The notes: generated by a model from the letters alone, not told the origin. A DNA stretch of 64,000 nt from Boudabousia tangfeifanii (GCF_001856685.1 NZ_CP017812.1:1054001-1118000), one strand, 5' to 3'. Shown: positions 45,313 through 54,625, counted from the first letter of the stretch. Made by a program: numbers and translations.

Positions 45313-45362
45313 ATAAGTTGGGCGGTTGACTCACCTGCAAAGGAGTCAACCGCCCAACTTAT
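45313..45362. terminator. Bidirectional terminator between the permease and resR-like genes
   Basis: A perfect 20-bp inverted repeat (45313-45332 and 45343-45362) with a 10-base loop, between convergent genes. The minus-strand side is followed by TTTTAATC; the plus side by CTCTAAAAAC. Confidence 0.85.
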
Positions 45363-45373
45363 CTCTAAAAACT

Positions 45374-45940
45374 TTAGGAAGCGTCGCGCTTAGCTCGTCG
45401 TCGAGCAGCCAGTTCGTCATGTCCAGCCGCTACCCCACTCTTGGCATGTTCAATCGGCAAAGTAGAAAGAGTGCCTTCCACTTCGGACCAAACGCGTCCG
45501 ATGGCAATCCCAAAAACGCCCTGACCGCCCTGCACCAAGTCGATAACCTCATCATTCGAAGTGCAAAGATAAACCGAGGCGCCATCACTCATCAGGGTAA
45601 TCCCTGTTAGGTCTTCTACTCCCCGATTGGCTAATTCGTTAATCGCGGAGCGGATCTGTTGCAATGAAACGCCAGAATCCAAAAGACGTTTCACAATCTT
45701 TAGAACCAAGATATCCCGGAAAGAATAAAGTCGTTGGGAGCCTGAGCCCTTCGCATCACGGATGGAAGGTTCCACCAGACCCGAGCGCGACCAATAGTCC
45801 AACTGGCGGTATGTAATACCTACTGCGCGGCAAGCAACCGGACCGCGAAAGCCGGTGGTTTCATCAAGCGAAGCTAGCACATCACCAAAAAGCATCCCTT
45901 GGGTGCCTTTTGCTGAAGCGTCATTTGCAGGTGCTTCCAT
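45374..45940 (-). CDS. MerR-family transcriptional regulator (ResR/McdR-like)
   Basis: A 188-aa regulator with a MerR winged-helix DNA-binding domain (about 30-105): RAVGITYRQLDYWSRSGLVEPSIRDAKGSG, QRLYSFRDILVLKIVKRLLDSG. The position after ftsR and garA and the sequence style match mycobacterial Rv1830 (ResR/McdR), which affects cell growth and division. The C-terminal half (DGASVYLCTSNDEVIDLVQGGQGVFG) is the family's non-metal effector or dimerisation part. CAGGAGA lies before the ATG. The bifunctional nuclease gene that separates this regulator from ftsR in mycobacteria is missing. Confidence 0.85.
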   Translation of the reverse strand: MEAPANDASAKGTQGMLFGDVLASLDETTGFRGPVACRAVGITYRQLDYWSRSGLVEPSIRDAKGSGSQRLYSFRDILVLKIVKRLLDSGVSLQQIRSAINELANRGVEDLTGITLMSDGASVYLCTSNDEVIDLVQGGQGVFGIAIGRVWSEVEGTLSTLPIEHAKSGVAAGHDELAARRRAKRDAS

Positions 45941-46018
45941 GATTATCTCCTGTTTTCTGGGAACGTAACAAGAATAACCTAGAGGGATTTAGCTTGCTGG
46001 TCAACTATCAACACCCCG

Positions 46019-46034
46019 ACTTTAAACTTAAAGT
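46019..46034. promoter_or_regulatory. Palindrome upstream of the resR-like gene, candidate MerR operator
   Basis: ACTTTAAACTTAAAGT is an inverted repeat of 7-bp arms around AC, about 80 bases before the start of the resR-like gene. Nearby AAAGTTG occurs twice (46030-46036 and 46047-46053). MerR-family proteins bind such sites between -35 and -10 boxes, so autoregulation or control by FtsR is plausible. Confidence 0.45.
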
Positions 46035-46114
46035 TGAGGTTGAAATAAAGTTGTTACCTTTCTAAGCCAAAATGTTACCAGATATCCCCAGATTTGAGAG
46101 GTGGAGCACTTTGG

Positions 46115-46864
46115 TTAGAGGTTTCGATCGATATCCTGGCGAGTCAAAACATGTGCTAATTCAGCAGCTACTTTCGCAATATCATTAGCCTTGGTTAGAC
46201 GTCGCTGGTGTGCCACCGAACCTTTAGCACGATCAACCTGGGTAGCTTCGGCAGCAAGCTGGCTAATTCGGGAAGCGAAAGTTGTTAGTGGACGCATCCG
46301 TCGATAGGTAATCCCGGCCTCAGAAAGCATCCGAGAAAGGCGTACCGCCTTAACTGCACTCGCTGGGAATCGGTTCTTCACATTAGGTTGCAAAACGCCC
46401 ACAGAAATTAATTCATCAATTTCCTCAGGATGGGCACCAGTGAAGTCCTCAAGATCGCGACGGGTAATTTCTGAACCTTCCAACGGTTCGATTGCCATTC
46501 CTTCATTCGAGACAATTCGGGCAACCGGAGTCACCTCGACGCTTTCGCCCTGGTCAAGCTTTTCTAGGTTGGCTAAAATCGCATCGACCGGAAGATATGA
46601 ATCCCGTTGCGCAACTAAGTAGTATCGAATTCGCTCAATATTAGCTTCTGAGAACTTGCGAATCCCACCTGCGCTACGAGTAGCTTCAAAAACTCCGGTA
46701 TCTTCGATATACCGAATCTTGGACTGCGTAAGCGAAGGAAACTCGTTTTGAAGCCTAGCCGTCACCTGACCGATCGAAAAACGAGGTGTGCGATCCGCAT
46801 TTTGCGGCCATGGTACGTGGTTTTCGGCAGAGTTATCTTTTGCTGATTTTGCCACTGCGGCCAT
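46115..46864 (-). CDS. ftsR: MerR-family regulator FtsR
   Basis: A 249-aa protein with an N-terminal MerR winged helix (about 25-100: FSIGQVTARLQNEFPSLTQSKIRYIEDTGVF, GIRKFSEANIERIRYYL) and a long helical C-terminal domain (about 125-249, LEDFTGAHPEEIDELISVGVL). It corresponds to mycobacterial Rv1828 and corynebacterial FtsR, a regulator of cell-division genes. It starts six bases after garA and is likely transcribed with it. Confidence 0.88.
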   Translation of the reverse strand: MAAVAKSAKDNSAENHVPWPQNADRTPRFSIGQVTARLQNEFPSLTQSKIRYIEDTGVFEATRSAGGIRKFSEANIERIRYYLVAQRDSYLPVDAILANLEKLDQGESVEVTPVARIVSNEGMAIEPLEGSEITRRDLEDFTGAHPEEIDELISVGVLQPNVKNRFPASAVKAVRLSRMLSEAGITYRRMRPLTTFASRISQLAAEATQVDRAKGSVAHQRRLTKANDIAKVAAELAHVLTRQDIDRNL

Positions 46865-46869
46865 ATTTA

Positions 46870-47310
46870 TCAGCCCTGACGTGATGGGTGATAGCTCATC
46901 CGGAACTTGCCAATTTGAACTTCGTCGCCTTCTCTTAAGTCGATCTGTTCAACCCGTTCACGATTGACATAGGTGCCATTAAGGCTGCCAGCGTCACGAA
47001 CTAGATAGCCACCTTCGCTAGTCTGTACAAATTCAGCATGACGACGCGAAACAGTGACATCATCGAGGAAAATATCTGAACTGGTGTGTCGACCTACCGA
47101 AGTAGAGGCGGTATCGAGCAAGAAACGTGCCCCAGCATTAGGTCCACGACGCACAATTAGCAAAGCAGTTGCAGGTGGTAGAGCAGCCACCGCTGCGGCA
47201 TTTTCTTCATTCAAAGGGTAGGTAGTGAGCGGAGTGTCAGTCGCTTCCACTGGGTTTAAGCTCGGCCCAAAAAGTGAGGTGGAAGTAGGGTCGAAAGTAT
47301 TTTCGCTCAT
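46870..47310 (-). CDS. garA: FHA-domain protein GarA
   Basis: A 146-aa phosphothreonine-binding FHA protein. The FHA domain (about 50-140) has the canonical GRHTSSDIFLDD, VSRRHAEF and SLNGTYVNRE motifs, and the LLIVRRGPNAGARFLLD start typical of GarA/OdhI. In mycobacteria and corynebacteria it controls 2-oxoglutarate metabolism after phosphorylation by PknG/PknB in an N-terminal ETTS motif. Here the N-terminus reads FDPTSTSLFGPSL, so the exact ETTS motif is absent but nearby threonines remain. AAGGAAGG precedes the ATG. Confidence 0.93.
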   Translation of the reverse strand: MSENTFDPTSTSLFGPSLNPVEATDTPLTTYPLNEENAAAVAALPPATALLIVRRGPNAGARFLLDTASTSVGRHTSSDIFLDDVTVSRRHAEFVQTSEGGYLVRDAGSLNGTYVNRERVEQIDLREGDEVQIGKFRMSYHPSRQG

Positions 47311-47406
47311 GTTAGTACCTTCCTTTGAGGTAAATCCTCGTTAAGTCTTTAATGTGGTAATGATACCTTGAAAAATGTTTTTGTGGCTAGGCTGAAGGGT
47401 GATTAT

Positions 47407-48141
47407 TTAATTATCTCTCACGATTTGGGCCCATTGAGAGGGCTTGGGAGTAATAAAGGAATCAATCGTCAAGTTAGGAGACGAGGTAATAGTTACCCTT
47501 GCTCCGTAACTTTTTAGTCTTGAAACTGCGCCACCTGGAATATTGAGCGCAACGCTCAACACAGAGGGATCTCCCAAGGCCGTTAAGCGATAAGGGGGAG
47601 CAATTTGCTGACCATCAATCAACAAACTGTCACCTTTCTTAGAGACCGAAGAAGAGGCCACAACTCGCTGTCCCGAGATATCGATTGCCTCCGCTCCTGC
47701 GTTGCGCAACTCCCCTAGCAAGTTCACTATCGTGCCCGCGGGGATAGCCCGTTTGGGGTCCGTGATTGTCGCGGTTACCCCATTACCCTTTACCGGCGTT
47801 GAACCCGAAAGAATGGCAATTGAGTTTTGACGGGCTTCAGCCGCTTTTTGAGCCTCTTCTTGCGATGTGGCCGCAGATTTTAACTGGCGCAGCTGCTGTT
47901 CAAGATCTGCTTGTTCTCCGGTCAACTTAGCTTCTCGTGACCTGAGTTCATCAAGCAGCTGAATCAGTTGTGTTTCACTGAGTCGATCGAGCCCAGTCGA
48001 TTCGCTTGCCACAAACTGAGTAGCAATCGCAAAACCGAAAAGTACCATAAGTAAACCGACAAGAACGTGAGAAATAGTTATCGGCGCTTGAAGTAGATCT
48101 CGGAATCTAGTCAATAAACGAGATAAGTTCTTATTTTTCAT
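47407..48141 (-). CDS. DUF881 membrane-anchored protein (second copy)
   Basis: A 244-aa protein with an N-terminal helix (about 22-44, ISHVLVGLLMVLFGFAIATQF), a coiled-coil-like segment (about 55-110), and the extracellular DUF881 domain (about 115-240: GNGVTATITDPKR, LLGELRNAGAEAIDISGQRV). The function is unknown. The arrangement DUF881-sbp-DUF881 is conserved in actinobacteria between pgsA and garA and resembles division-associated membrane proteins. It starts two bases after the small membrane gene ends. Confidence 0.85.
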   Translation of the reverse strand: MKNKNLSRLLTRFRDLLQAPITISHVLVGLLMVLFGFAIATQFVASESTGLDRLSETQLIQLLDELRSREAKLTGEQADLEQQLRQLKSAATSQEEAQKAAEARQNSIAILSGSTPVKGNGVTATITDPKRAIPAGTIVNLLGELRNAGAEAIDISGQRVVASSSVSKKGDSLLIDGQQIAPPYRLTALGDPSVLSVALNIPGGAVSRLKSYGARVTITSSPNLTIDSFITPKPSQWAQIVRDN

Positions 48142-48143
48142 GG

Positions 48144-48476
48144 CTACCCGTCAAATACGTAACGACGAAGGGCCGCCGCATTCGAGAAAATACGGATACC
48201 GAAGACGACCACAACAGCCATGGTCATTTGCGAGCCCACACCTAACTTGTCGCCAATAAATACTAGGAACGATGCCAGCAAAATATTCCAGATGAAGGAA
48301 ACAATAAAAATCCGGTCGGAGAAGTCTCCATCTAGATAAGCGCGAATCGCACCTAGTAGTGCGTCTAGCGAAGCCACCACCATAATTGGGAGATACGGCT
48401 GTAACCAGATTGGAATTGAAGGGTCGAGGACGAAACCTAGAACCAGGCCGATTGCTAAGCCAATGACTGCTAACAA
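48144..48476 (-). CDS. sbp: Small basic membrane protein (DUF1290, sbp)
   Basis: A 110-aa polytopic protein with three or four helices (about 1-20, 28-48, 55-80), containing LGFVLDPSIPIWLQPYLPIMVVASLDALLGAIRAYLDGDF-type DUF1290 sequence (core PIMVVASLDALLGAIRA). The family includes Bacillus Sbp, which lies near ftsA-ftsZ. The function is unknown. The start is TTG at 48476 with GAGGAC upstream. It sits between two DUF881 genes. Confidence 0.85.
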   Translation of the reverse strand: MLAVIGLAIGLVLGFVLDPSIPIWLQPYLPIMVVASLDALLGAIRAYLDGDFSDRIFIVSFIWNILLASFLVFIGDKLGVGSQMTMAVVVVFGIRIFSNAAALRRYVFDG

Positions 48477-48491
48477 AGTTAGTCCTCTCGT

Positions 48492-49367
48492 TTATTTCTG
48501 CTCATCAGTATTTTCTTCCGGCAAAGTCTTTGATGCAAGTGGATGATACGGCATAGCTGGCATAACGAGTTCATCCCGAACGCTAATATTGGAACCGATA
48601 GAGTATTTATCGGCCAAAACTTTCAAATAGTATGCCATTGGTCCTTCTCTCAAGGCATTGCGAAGCTTGGTAGGGTCCCCAATCACGGTAAGGGCATAAG
48701 GGCTTTTCACGGATTGCAGATTTACTAGTACCGAGCTACCTGCCGCGCGTACCGCACTTTGCGGACCGATCCGGAAGCCGTTCAGGCTAATGGCTTGGGC
48801 ACCGTTAGCCCAGAGGGCATTGATTATTTCTTGCAAATCTCGATCTTGAACTAGATTCTCTTCAGCTTGTCCGCCAATACCCTTAGGATCAGTCAAGGTC
48901 AGCACGATTCCCGGTCCAGAAACGGGAGCCGCAGCTGCAGCTAAAAGTTCTTCTGATTTCACGCTTGCTTGCGGAAATTCTTTTTCCGAAAGCTTAGCGA
49001 TTTCGGCTTGTAGTTTCTCGTTCTGTAATAGCTGTTTTTCGACTTCGTTTTGCCGATTCTCAACTTGGGACCGTAGCGGCGCAAGCGGATCTGAAAAACT
49101 ACTAGTTTGGAAATTCAAATCGCGAATTGACCAAATCGAGGCCGCGACTAACAGTGCGGTCAAGACAATAACTGCTAGCTTTTGGGCGATATTTAAGGGC
49201 TTTTGATTCTCTTTCGGTACTGCGGCCATGGCTTCATAACCATGTTCCAAAGGATCCGAAAAGATCTTTCCTAAAAGATCCTGCTCCGCTAAATGCTGAG
49301 AATCTTTAATTTGACTGGCAGTCCTCCGAGGTTTCCCAGAGGACTGCCAGGTCAAAAAGTTTCGCAT
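48492..49367 (-). CDS. DUF881 membrane-anchored protein (first copy)
   Basis: A 291-aa protein: a polar cytoplasmic N-terminus (1-62), one transmembrane helix (about 64-82, IAQKLAVIVLTALLVAASIW), a coiled-coil-like segment (about 95-130, RQNEVEKQLLQNEKLQAEIAKL region) and the DUF881 domain (about 140-275: GPGIVLTLTDPKG, INALWANGAQAISLNGFRIG). It is the larger of the two DUF881 copies, which are clear homologues of each other. It overlaps no neighbour; pepN ends just upstream. Confidence 0.85.
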   Translation of the reverse strand: MRNFLTWQSSGKPRRTASQIKDSQHLAEQDLLGKIFSDPLEHGYEAMAAVPKENQKPLNIAQKLAVIVLTALLVAASIWSIRDLNFQTSSFSDPLAPLRSQVENRQNEVEKQLLQNEKLQAEIAKLSEKEFPQASVKSEELLAAAAAPVSGPGIVLTLTDPKGIGGQAEENLVQDRDLQEIINALWANGAQAISLNGFRIGPQSAVRAAGSSVLVNLQSVKSPYALTVIGDPTKLRNALREGPMAYYLKVLADKYSIGSNISVRDELVMPAMPYHPLASKTLPEENTDEQK

Positions 49368-49376
49368 TAACTAACC

Positions 49377-51932
49377 TTAGGCGTTAGCTTGGGCGCGAAG
49401 TGCCCGCAACAGATCATCATGTAGCTCAGTTAGTAGACGCCGCAAAGCATGTGGCGCTTGTGGATTGTCAACCAACCATTTTTCGCATTTAAGCACAACC
49501 GGATGTTCACTTGGTTCTTGACCAGGGAGCAAACGTGGCGCATGCGGTGCTGCGGCGCTAATAAATCGGGTTCCCATCCCAATCGTATTGTCTTGCCAGA
49601 ATGGGAGTGCAGTCTCAAAGAACTTCTCAATCCAAGGAGTCAGTAAGTTACTTTGTGCGCTTTGGTTCAGACCTGACAATACTCTAGTCAGATACTCATT
49701 TGAGACCTCTTCGGTTATTACCTTGTTCCAGAACTGTTCCTTGGTCACCAAGTCGGGAACCGCGGCGAGCGCCCGATCTTTTTCTACCCTCGCGGAAGAC
49801 GATGAATCGAAATCAGCTCGTTGGGAAATGTCTTCAGCTGAATAGATGCCGGCGGCTGCTCCCCCAGTAAGCAAATCCCATTTATGTTGCTTAGTCATCA
49901 CATCATTTTGCAGCAAATGATCAATCTGCGTTTGAGTGAAATCGTCTTCGGTGAAAGGTAGGATGCCAGCAAAAATCTCTGCCCATGCACGTTGACGATC
50001 CAGCGTACTCGCCTGTTCAACTTGCGTCTGCGCTAGCTTAGCTAGTGCAACTGCCAGTTGACGAGTTTTACTTCCTGGAACATATGAACTAATTGCCGTC
50101 TGTGCTTGATGCAACGTAGTCTCAGCTAGAACATCGGCGCTTTCGTTAGGAAGCTGAGAAATTACTGCAGAAACAAAGTCAGCTGCTGGCATCAAGCCAT
50201 CGCGCACCTCCATCCACAACGCTTGCCAAATAACTGCTCTGACCAAGTCGTCAGGCACTTCACTAACATGCTTTAGTGCCATTTCGCGTGAAGAAGCATC
50301 AAGACGAATCACGGCATAAGTCGCATCATCAGCATTAGGGACCAGCAAACATTTACCATTCGCTTTAGGCAGCTCAATAGCTAGAGTTTCTGATTCTAAG
50401 GTGACGTCTGTCTGATCCAAAAGAACCAACTTGCCTTGGTCTTCTTGGTACCTAGCTAAAGTAAAGCGATGTGGACGAACTACTTGCGGATCTTGCGCAT
50501 TTTCCTGATGGAAAGTGACGACGTCAACTGACTCTTGGGAGTCTTCGACCTCGGCAGAAATAACTGAAGGGCCTGTTGTCTTCAGCCAACTATCTACCCA
50601 AGACTGCAGATCTTTTTCACAAACTGATTCCAAAGCCGAGATTAAGTCAACGAATGAAGTTGCTCCAAAGGCATTAGCTTCGAAATAGTTCCGGGCTCCA
50701 GCGAAGAAGTTATCTTCCCCAACATAACGCACCAGTTGTTTCAAGACTGCGGCACCCTTGGCATAAGTAATGCCATCAAAATTTTGCTTGGCAGCGTCAA
50801 GATCGACAATATCAGCCATAATCGGGTGAGTAGTCGGATATTGATCTTGAATATATGCCCAACCCTTACGAGCAATCGCAAACTTAACCCAAGCGTCCTG
50901 GTAAATAGTTGCAGCTCCTTGGGCGAAAGTACCTTGGTGATCCGCAAAGGATTCTTTTAACCATAGATCATCCCACCACGCGGGAGTAACTAAATCACCA
51001 AACCACATATGGCACATTTCGTGCAATGTCGTGTTGGCGCGCCCACCGCGTTGGTTCCACGATGGCCCACCAGAGACAATGAAGCGCTCGTTAAAGGTTA
51101 CACAGCCGGGGTTTTCCATTGCACCAAGATTGTATTCTGGCACATATACCTGATCGTACTTACCCCAAGGATAAGGGTATTGATAGTGCTCGGCGAAGAA
51201 ATCGAAACCTTGGCGAGTAACCTTGAATACATCATCTGTGTCAAAATCAGGTAGCAAAGACTGTCGACAATACAAGGCCAAATCAATAGCTTGTGCTGGG
51301 ATTTCGCCCTGGGCTTCCCGGGTCCAAGTGCCGCCTGGCACCTTGGCATATTCACCAGCAATTACGCAGGTGATATAGCTAGAAAGTGGCTTAGTTGGAG
51401 CAAAAGATCGGGTGGTAACCTTGCCCTTTTCAACAGCCGAGGTTTCTACCCCATTGGAAAGCACTACCCAACCAGTTGGGGCAGTAATCTGGAAATTCCA
51501 TACCGCTTTTAGATCAGGCTGGTCGAAGCAGGCGTAGACTCGGTGCGCATCAAACGGCTCATACTGAGTGTAGAGATAGTGTTTATTATTATCCGCTTCG
51601 TCGATAAACCGATGCAAACCTTCACCGGTACGCGAATACCAGCACTGAGCATCAATAGTTAGGGTGTTAGCCTCATCGGCCTTCAAATTTTCGAGGAAGA
51701 TTTTACCGTCTTCATAGGTAGGATCAACCTGTTCACCGTTCAACTCTATCGAATTGATTCGTTCAGCTACCAAATCAATAAACGTGGCAACATCCGATGA
51801 ACTAAACTCCACCGTCGAGACAGATCGGAAAGTCTTTTCGGTCTTCGCCCCTGAAAGATCTAAATCAATCTGGTAGTTGTCAATTTTAAGGCTGGCGGAA
51901 CGTTGTTTTGCTTCTATTCTCGTTAAAGTCAC
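49377..51932 (-). CDS. pepN: Aminopeptidase N (M1 family)
   Basis: An 851-aa zinc metallopeptidase that removes N-terminal residues from peptides in the cytoplasm. The exopeptidase motif GAMENPG lies near 270, and the zinc site is H304-E-M-C-H308 with E327 (KESFADHQG). The ERAP1-like C-terminal domain (from about 520) is complete. The start is GTG at 51932, directly behind a -10 box, so the message is probably leaderless. No gene follows in the same direction for over 250 bases upstream, so pepN has its own promoter. Confidence 0.95.
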   Translation of the reverse strand: MTLTRIEAKQRSASLKIDNYQIDLDLSGAKTEKTFRSVSTVEFSSSDVATFIDLVAERINSIELNGEQVDPTYEDGKIFLENLKADEANTLTIDAQCWYSRTGEGLHRFIDEADNNKHYLYTQYEPFDAHRVYACFDQPDLKAVWNFQITAPTGWVVLSNGVETSAVEKGKVTTRSFAPTKPLSSYITCVIAGEYAKVPGGTWTREAQGEIPAQAIDLALYCRQSLLPDFDTDDVFKVTRQGFDFFAEHYQYPYPWGKYDQVYVPEYNLGAMENPGCVTFNERFIVSGGPSWNQRGGRANTTLHEMCHMWFGDLVTPAWWDDLWLKESFADHQGTFAQGAATIYQDAWVKFAIARKGWAYIQDQYPTTHPIMADIVDLDAAKQNFDGITYAKGAAVLKQLVRYVGEDNFFAGARNYFEANAFGATSFVDLISALESVCEKDLQSWVDSWLKTTGPSVISAEVEDSQESVDVVTFHQENAQDPQVVRPHRFTLARYQEDQGKLVLLDQTDVTLESETLAIELPKANGKCLLVPNADDATYAVIRLDASSREMALKHVSEVPDDLVRAVIWQALWMEVRDGLMPAADFVSAVISQLPNESADVLAETTLHQAQTAISSYVPGSKTRQLAVALAKLAQTQVEQASTLDRQRAWAEIFAGILPFTEDDFTQTQIDHLLQNDVMTKQHKWDLLTGGAAAGIYSAEDISQRADFDSSSSARVEKDRALAAVPDLVTKEQFWNKVITEEVSNEYLTRVLSGLNQSAQSNLLTPWIEKFFETALPFWQDNTIGMGTRFISAAAPHAPRLLPGQEPSEHPVVLKCEKWLVDNPQAPHALRRLLTELHDDLLRALRAQANA

Positions 51933-51938
51933 GTAATA

Positions 51939-51966
51939 AGTTTACTCGGATAAAGCGCGAAAACAA
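51939..51966 (-). promoter_or_regulatory. pepN promoter (leaderless)
   Basis: On the minus strand TTGTTT (51966-51961) and TAAACT (51944-51939) are 16 bases apart, and only TATTAC separates the -10 from the GTG start at 51932. No ribosome-binding site fits in six bases. Confidence 0.6.
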
Positions 51967-52036
51967 ACTTCCCAAGCCACCAATTTTCGCAATTTTTTCG
52001 TTTCTCGGTTTTAGCATGAACAAACTCTGAATTAAC

Positions 52037-52085
52037 AAAAGTTGGGGCACCCAAACAGTTTGTTTGTTTGGGTGCCCCAACTTTT
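52037..52085 (-). terminator. Terminator of tRNA-Pro
   Basis: A perfect 20-bp stem (52037-52056 and 52066-52085) with a 9-base loop; on the minus strand it is followed by TTTTGTTAATTC-type sequence. It lies downstream of the tRNA gene on the minus strand and upstream of pepN. Confidence 0.8.
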
Positions 52086-52185
52086 ATCTAGCTCAAGGGT
52101 ACTTCTAAGGTTACCTGAGCTATTTTCAACGATTTTGCACTACCGTTAAACTTTGACTTTTCGTTGTGATTCCAACGAAATCTAG

Positions 52186-52259
<74 letters not shown>

Positions 52260-52321
52260 TGCCTGCTTGGGCAAGCAACTCGAATATGTTAACTGTTCGA
52301 GTTACTTAACGCAAATCAGAC

Positions 52322-53848
52322 TTATCGGCGTCGTTTCTCTCGAACTCGAACCGAAATTCGAATAGGAGTACCAACGAAACCGAACTCTTCACGCAACCGT
52401 CGTTCGATAAAACGACGATAAGCTGGATCCAAGAAACCGGTGGTAAAAATAACGATTCTTGGTGGACAGGTAGAAACCTGGGTGGCAAAGAGAATTCGGG
52501 GTTGTTTTCCGCCTCGCAGTGGGTGCGGGTTCGCTGCAACAAGTTCTCCAAGGAAGCCGTTTAAGCGACCAGTGGAAATACGGGTCTGCCATCCTTCGAG
52601 AGCCGCATTAAGCGCACGAGAAATCCGGTTCGTATGCCAGGTAGTCTTAGCAGCCACATTAATTTTAGGTGCCCATCCCAACTGCACAAGAGCGCGTTCT
52701 TGTTCGCCTTTCAGTTCTTTTTGCCGATATTCGTCAACCAAATCCCACTTGTTGTTAACAATCACCAGCGCTCGACCAGCTTCAATCACTTGTTGGATAA
52801 TTCGTACGTCTTGGTCAGACATTTCCTCTGAAGCATCAAGCAAAACCATTGCCACTTCAGCTTTTTCCAACGCTGACTGGGTTCTTAGCGACGCATAATA
52901 GTCAGCCCCAATCGACTTATACATTCTGCGACGAATCCCTGCAGTATCGACGAACCACCAGGGTTGTCCATCAAGTTCAATCATTTCATCGACTGGGTCA
53001 CGAGTAGTGCCAGCTAGCTCATTAACCACTACTCGAGTTTCTTTAGCTAGAGCATTTAGTAAGGAGGACTTACCCACATTAGGTCGGCCTAATAGTGCTA
53101 CCCGGTGGATGCCATCTCGCTTAAGACGTCCTTCCACAGCAGATTCTTCTGGTAATACTCGTAGAACCTCATCTAGTAGATCACCCGCACCACGGCCATG
53201 TAGAGCTGAAATGGGGAATGGCTGTCCTAGCCCGAGGGACCAAAGGCTAGCAGCCTCAGCTTCTAAAACATCTGAATCGACTTTGTTAGCTGCTAGGATT
53301 ACTGGCTTACCCTTAGAACGCAGTAGCTTTACTACCCGTTCGTCGGTTGCAGTCGCACCCACTCGAGCATCAACTACGAAAAGAACTGCATCGGCTCGAT
53401 CGATTGCTGCTTCCGCTTGCGCGGCGACTTCACGATCGAGTCCCTTAACATCAACTTCCCAGCCACCGGTATCGACCAAGGTGAAATTCTTACCGGCCCA
53501 TTGTGCTGGGTATGAAACACGGTCGCGAGTAACGCCAGGAGTATCTTGGACAACAGCTTCACGCCGACCCAAAATACGGTTAACCAACGTGGACTTACCA
53601 ACGTTTGGGCGTCCTACCACCGCAAGCACAGGCCAGCCGCCGCTATCTTCACTTTCCGGCGCGGCAAACTCTTGGTTCAGAATCTGGAGGTCTTCTTCAT
53701 CTAGTTCAAAGTCTGCCAAGCCAGCCCGCAAAGCTTCAGCCTTCTGTGCCTCAACTTCGTCACCTTCAAAGTCAACTTCCCGGGGCTCGAGTAAATCGTA
53801 ATCGAGCTCTGAATCAGCAGTAAATTCGAATTCTGCTTCCTTTTCCAT
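52322..53848 (-). CDS. der: Ribosome biogenesis GTPase Der
   Basis: A 508-aa tandem-G-domain GTPase needed for 50S subunit maturation. The first P-loop is GRPNVGKS at 79-86 with DTPGVTRD, the second is GRPNVGKS at 254-261 with ELAGTTRDP, and the C-terminal KH-like domain follows (about 420-508). The first 70 residues form a very acidic extension ([20 protein letters not shown]) not part of the core fold, as seen in other actinobacterial Der proteins. GAGGGG precedes the ATG. In some actinobacteria cmk and der are fused; here they are separate, 51 bases apart. Confidence 0.95.
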   Translation of the reverse strand: MEKEAEFEFTADSELDYDLLEPREVDFEGDEVEAQKAEALRAGLADFELDEEDLQILNQEFAAPESEDSGGWPVLAVVGRPNVGKSTLVNRILGRREAVVQDTPGVTRDRVSYPAQWAGKNFTLVDTGGWEVDVKGLDREVAAQAEAAIDRADAVLFVVDARVGATATDERVVKLLRSKGKPVILAANKVDSDVLEAEAASLWSLGLGQPFPISALHGRGAGDLLDEVLRVLPEESAVEGRLKRDGIHRVALLGRPNVGKSSLLNALAKETRVVVNELAGTTRDPVDEMIELDGQPWWFVDTAGIRRRMYKSIGADYYASLRTQSALEKAEVAMVLLDASEEMSDQDVRIIQQVIEAGRALVIVNNKWDLVDEYRQKELKGEQERALVQLGWAPKINVAAKTTWHTNRISRALNAALEGWQTRISTGRLNGFLGELVAANPHPLRGGKQPRILFATQVSTCPPRIVIFTTGFLDPAYRRFIERRLREEFGFVGTPIRISVRVREKRRR

Positions 53849-53899
53849 TTTCTTCCCCTCTTTGCCTCTAGGCTAAAGCAACAGTTTACGGGTTATTTT

Positions 53900-54625
53900 C
53901 TATTTTGGCGTATTAACCCAATTTGCGACTAGTGCCAGCACTGATTCGACCGACTCCTCGAGGGTGAGATCAGTAGTATCAACTACCACTACCCCATCAG
54001 CTGGGGACGTGAAGTTAGAAACTGTGGCATCATCTCGATCTCGACGAAGCACCTGATCAGCCAACTTTGCCGCATCTTGTCCAGGTATTTGCTTTCCACG
54101 ACGAGCTAAGCGCACTTCTTCACTGGCAGTAATGATTGCTCTCACCTGTGCGTGTGGGGCCACGACCGTAGTCAGATCTCGGCCCTCAGCAACTACCGGA
54201 AAACCCGAGGCAACTGCTTGATCAATAATTGCTCGTTGCTTTTCAACCAATGTTGCTCGCACTGACAAATTTGTAGCTACTTTTGAAACGACTTCAGAGA
54301 TTTCCGGTAGACGGATTTGCCCCGAGACATCAGTACCATCAACCAAAATCTGCTCGCTTAGAGGATTAGTCGAGGGCGAAAACACCATTTCTGCCACCTG
54401 CTGCGCAACTAGTGGCTGGTCGCTAAGCTCAACTCCCAATTCCAAAAGTCGAACTGTCGCTGCCCGATACATGGCCCCCGTATCCAAATACTGAGCGCCT
54501 AAGAAATCGGCAACTTCCTTCGCTACCGTAGATTTACCAGAACCAGCTGGTCCATCAAGCACAATAGCCAACGGTTGACTTTCAAGTTGCTTAGGCAAAT
54601 CCTGAAACTCAGGGCTAAATTCCAT
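53900..54625 (-). CDS. cmk: (d)CMP kinase
   Basis: Phosphorylates CMP and dCMP. The 241-aa protein has the P-loop DGPAGSGKST (about 24-33), LDTGAMYRA, and the CMP-binding VVAEGRDLTTVV segment. GAGGGA lies upstream. It stands between tyrA and der on the minus strand, the conserved actinobacterial order rluB-(tyrA)-cmk-der. Confidence 0.95.
   Translation of the reverse strand: MEFSPEFQDLPKQLESQPLAIVLDGPAGSGKSTVAKEVADFLGAQYLDTGAMYRAATVRLLELGVELSDQPLVAQQVAEMVFSPSTNPLSEQILVDGTDVSGQIRLPEISEVVSKVATNLSVRATLVEKQRAIIDQAVASGFPVVAEGRDLTTVVAPHAQVRAIITASEEVRLARRGKQIPGQDAAKLADQVLRRDRDDATVSNFTSPADGVVVVDTTDLTLEESVESVLALVANWVNTPK

Noticed and set aside
53007..53801. A 264-codon open frame on the plus strand
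   Set aside because: It lies wholly inside der on the opposite strand, is Ser/Arg/Pro-rich without a recognisable domain, and is explained by the codon bias of der.
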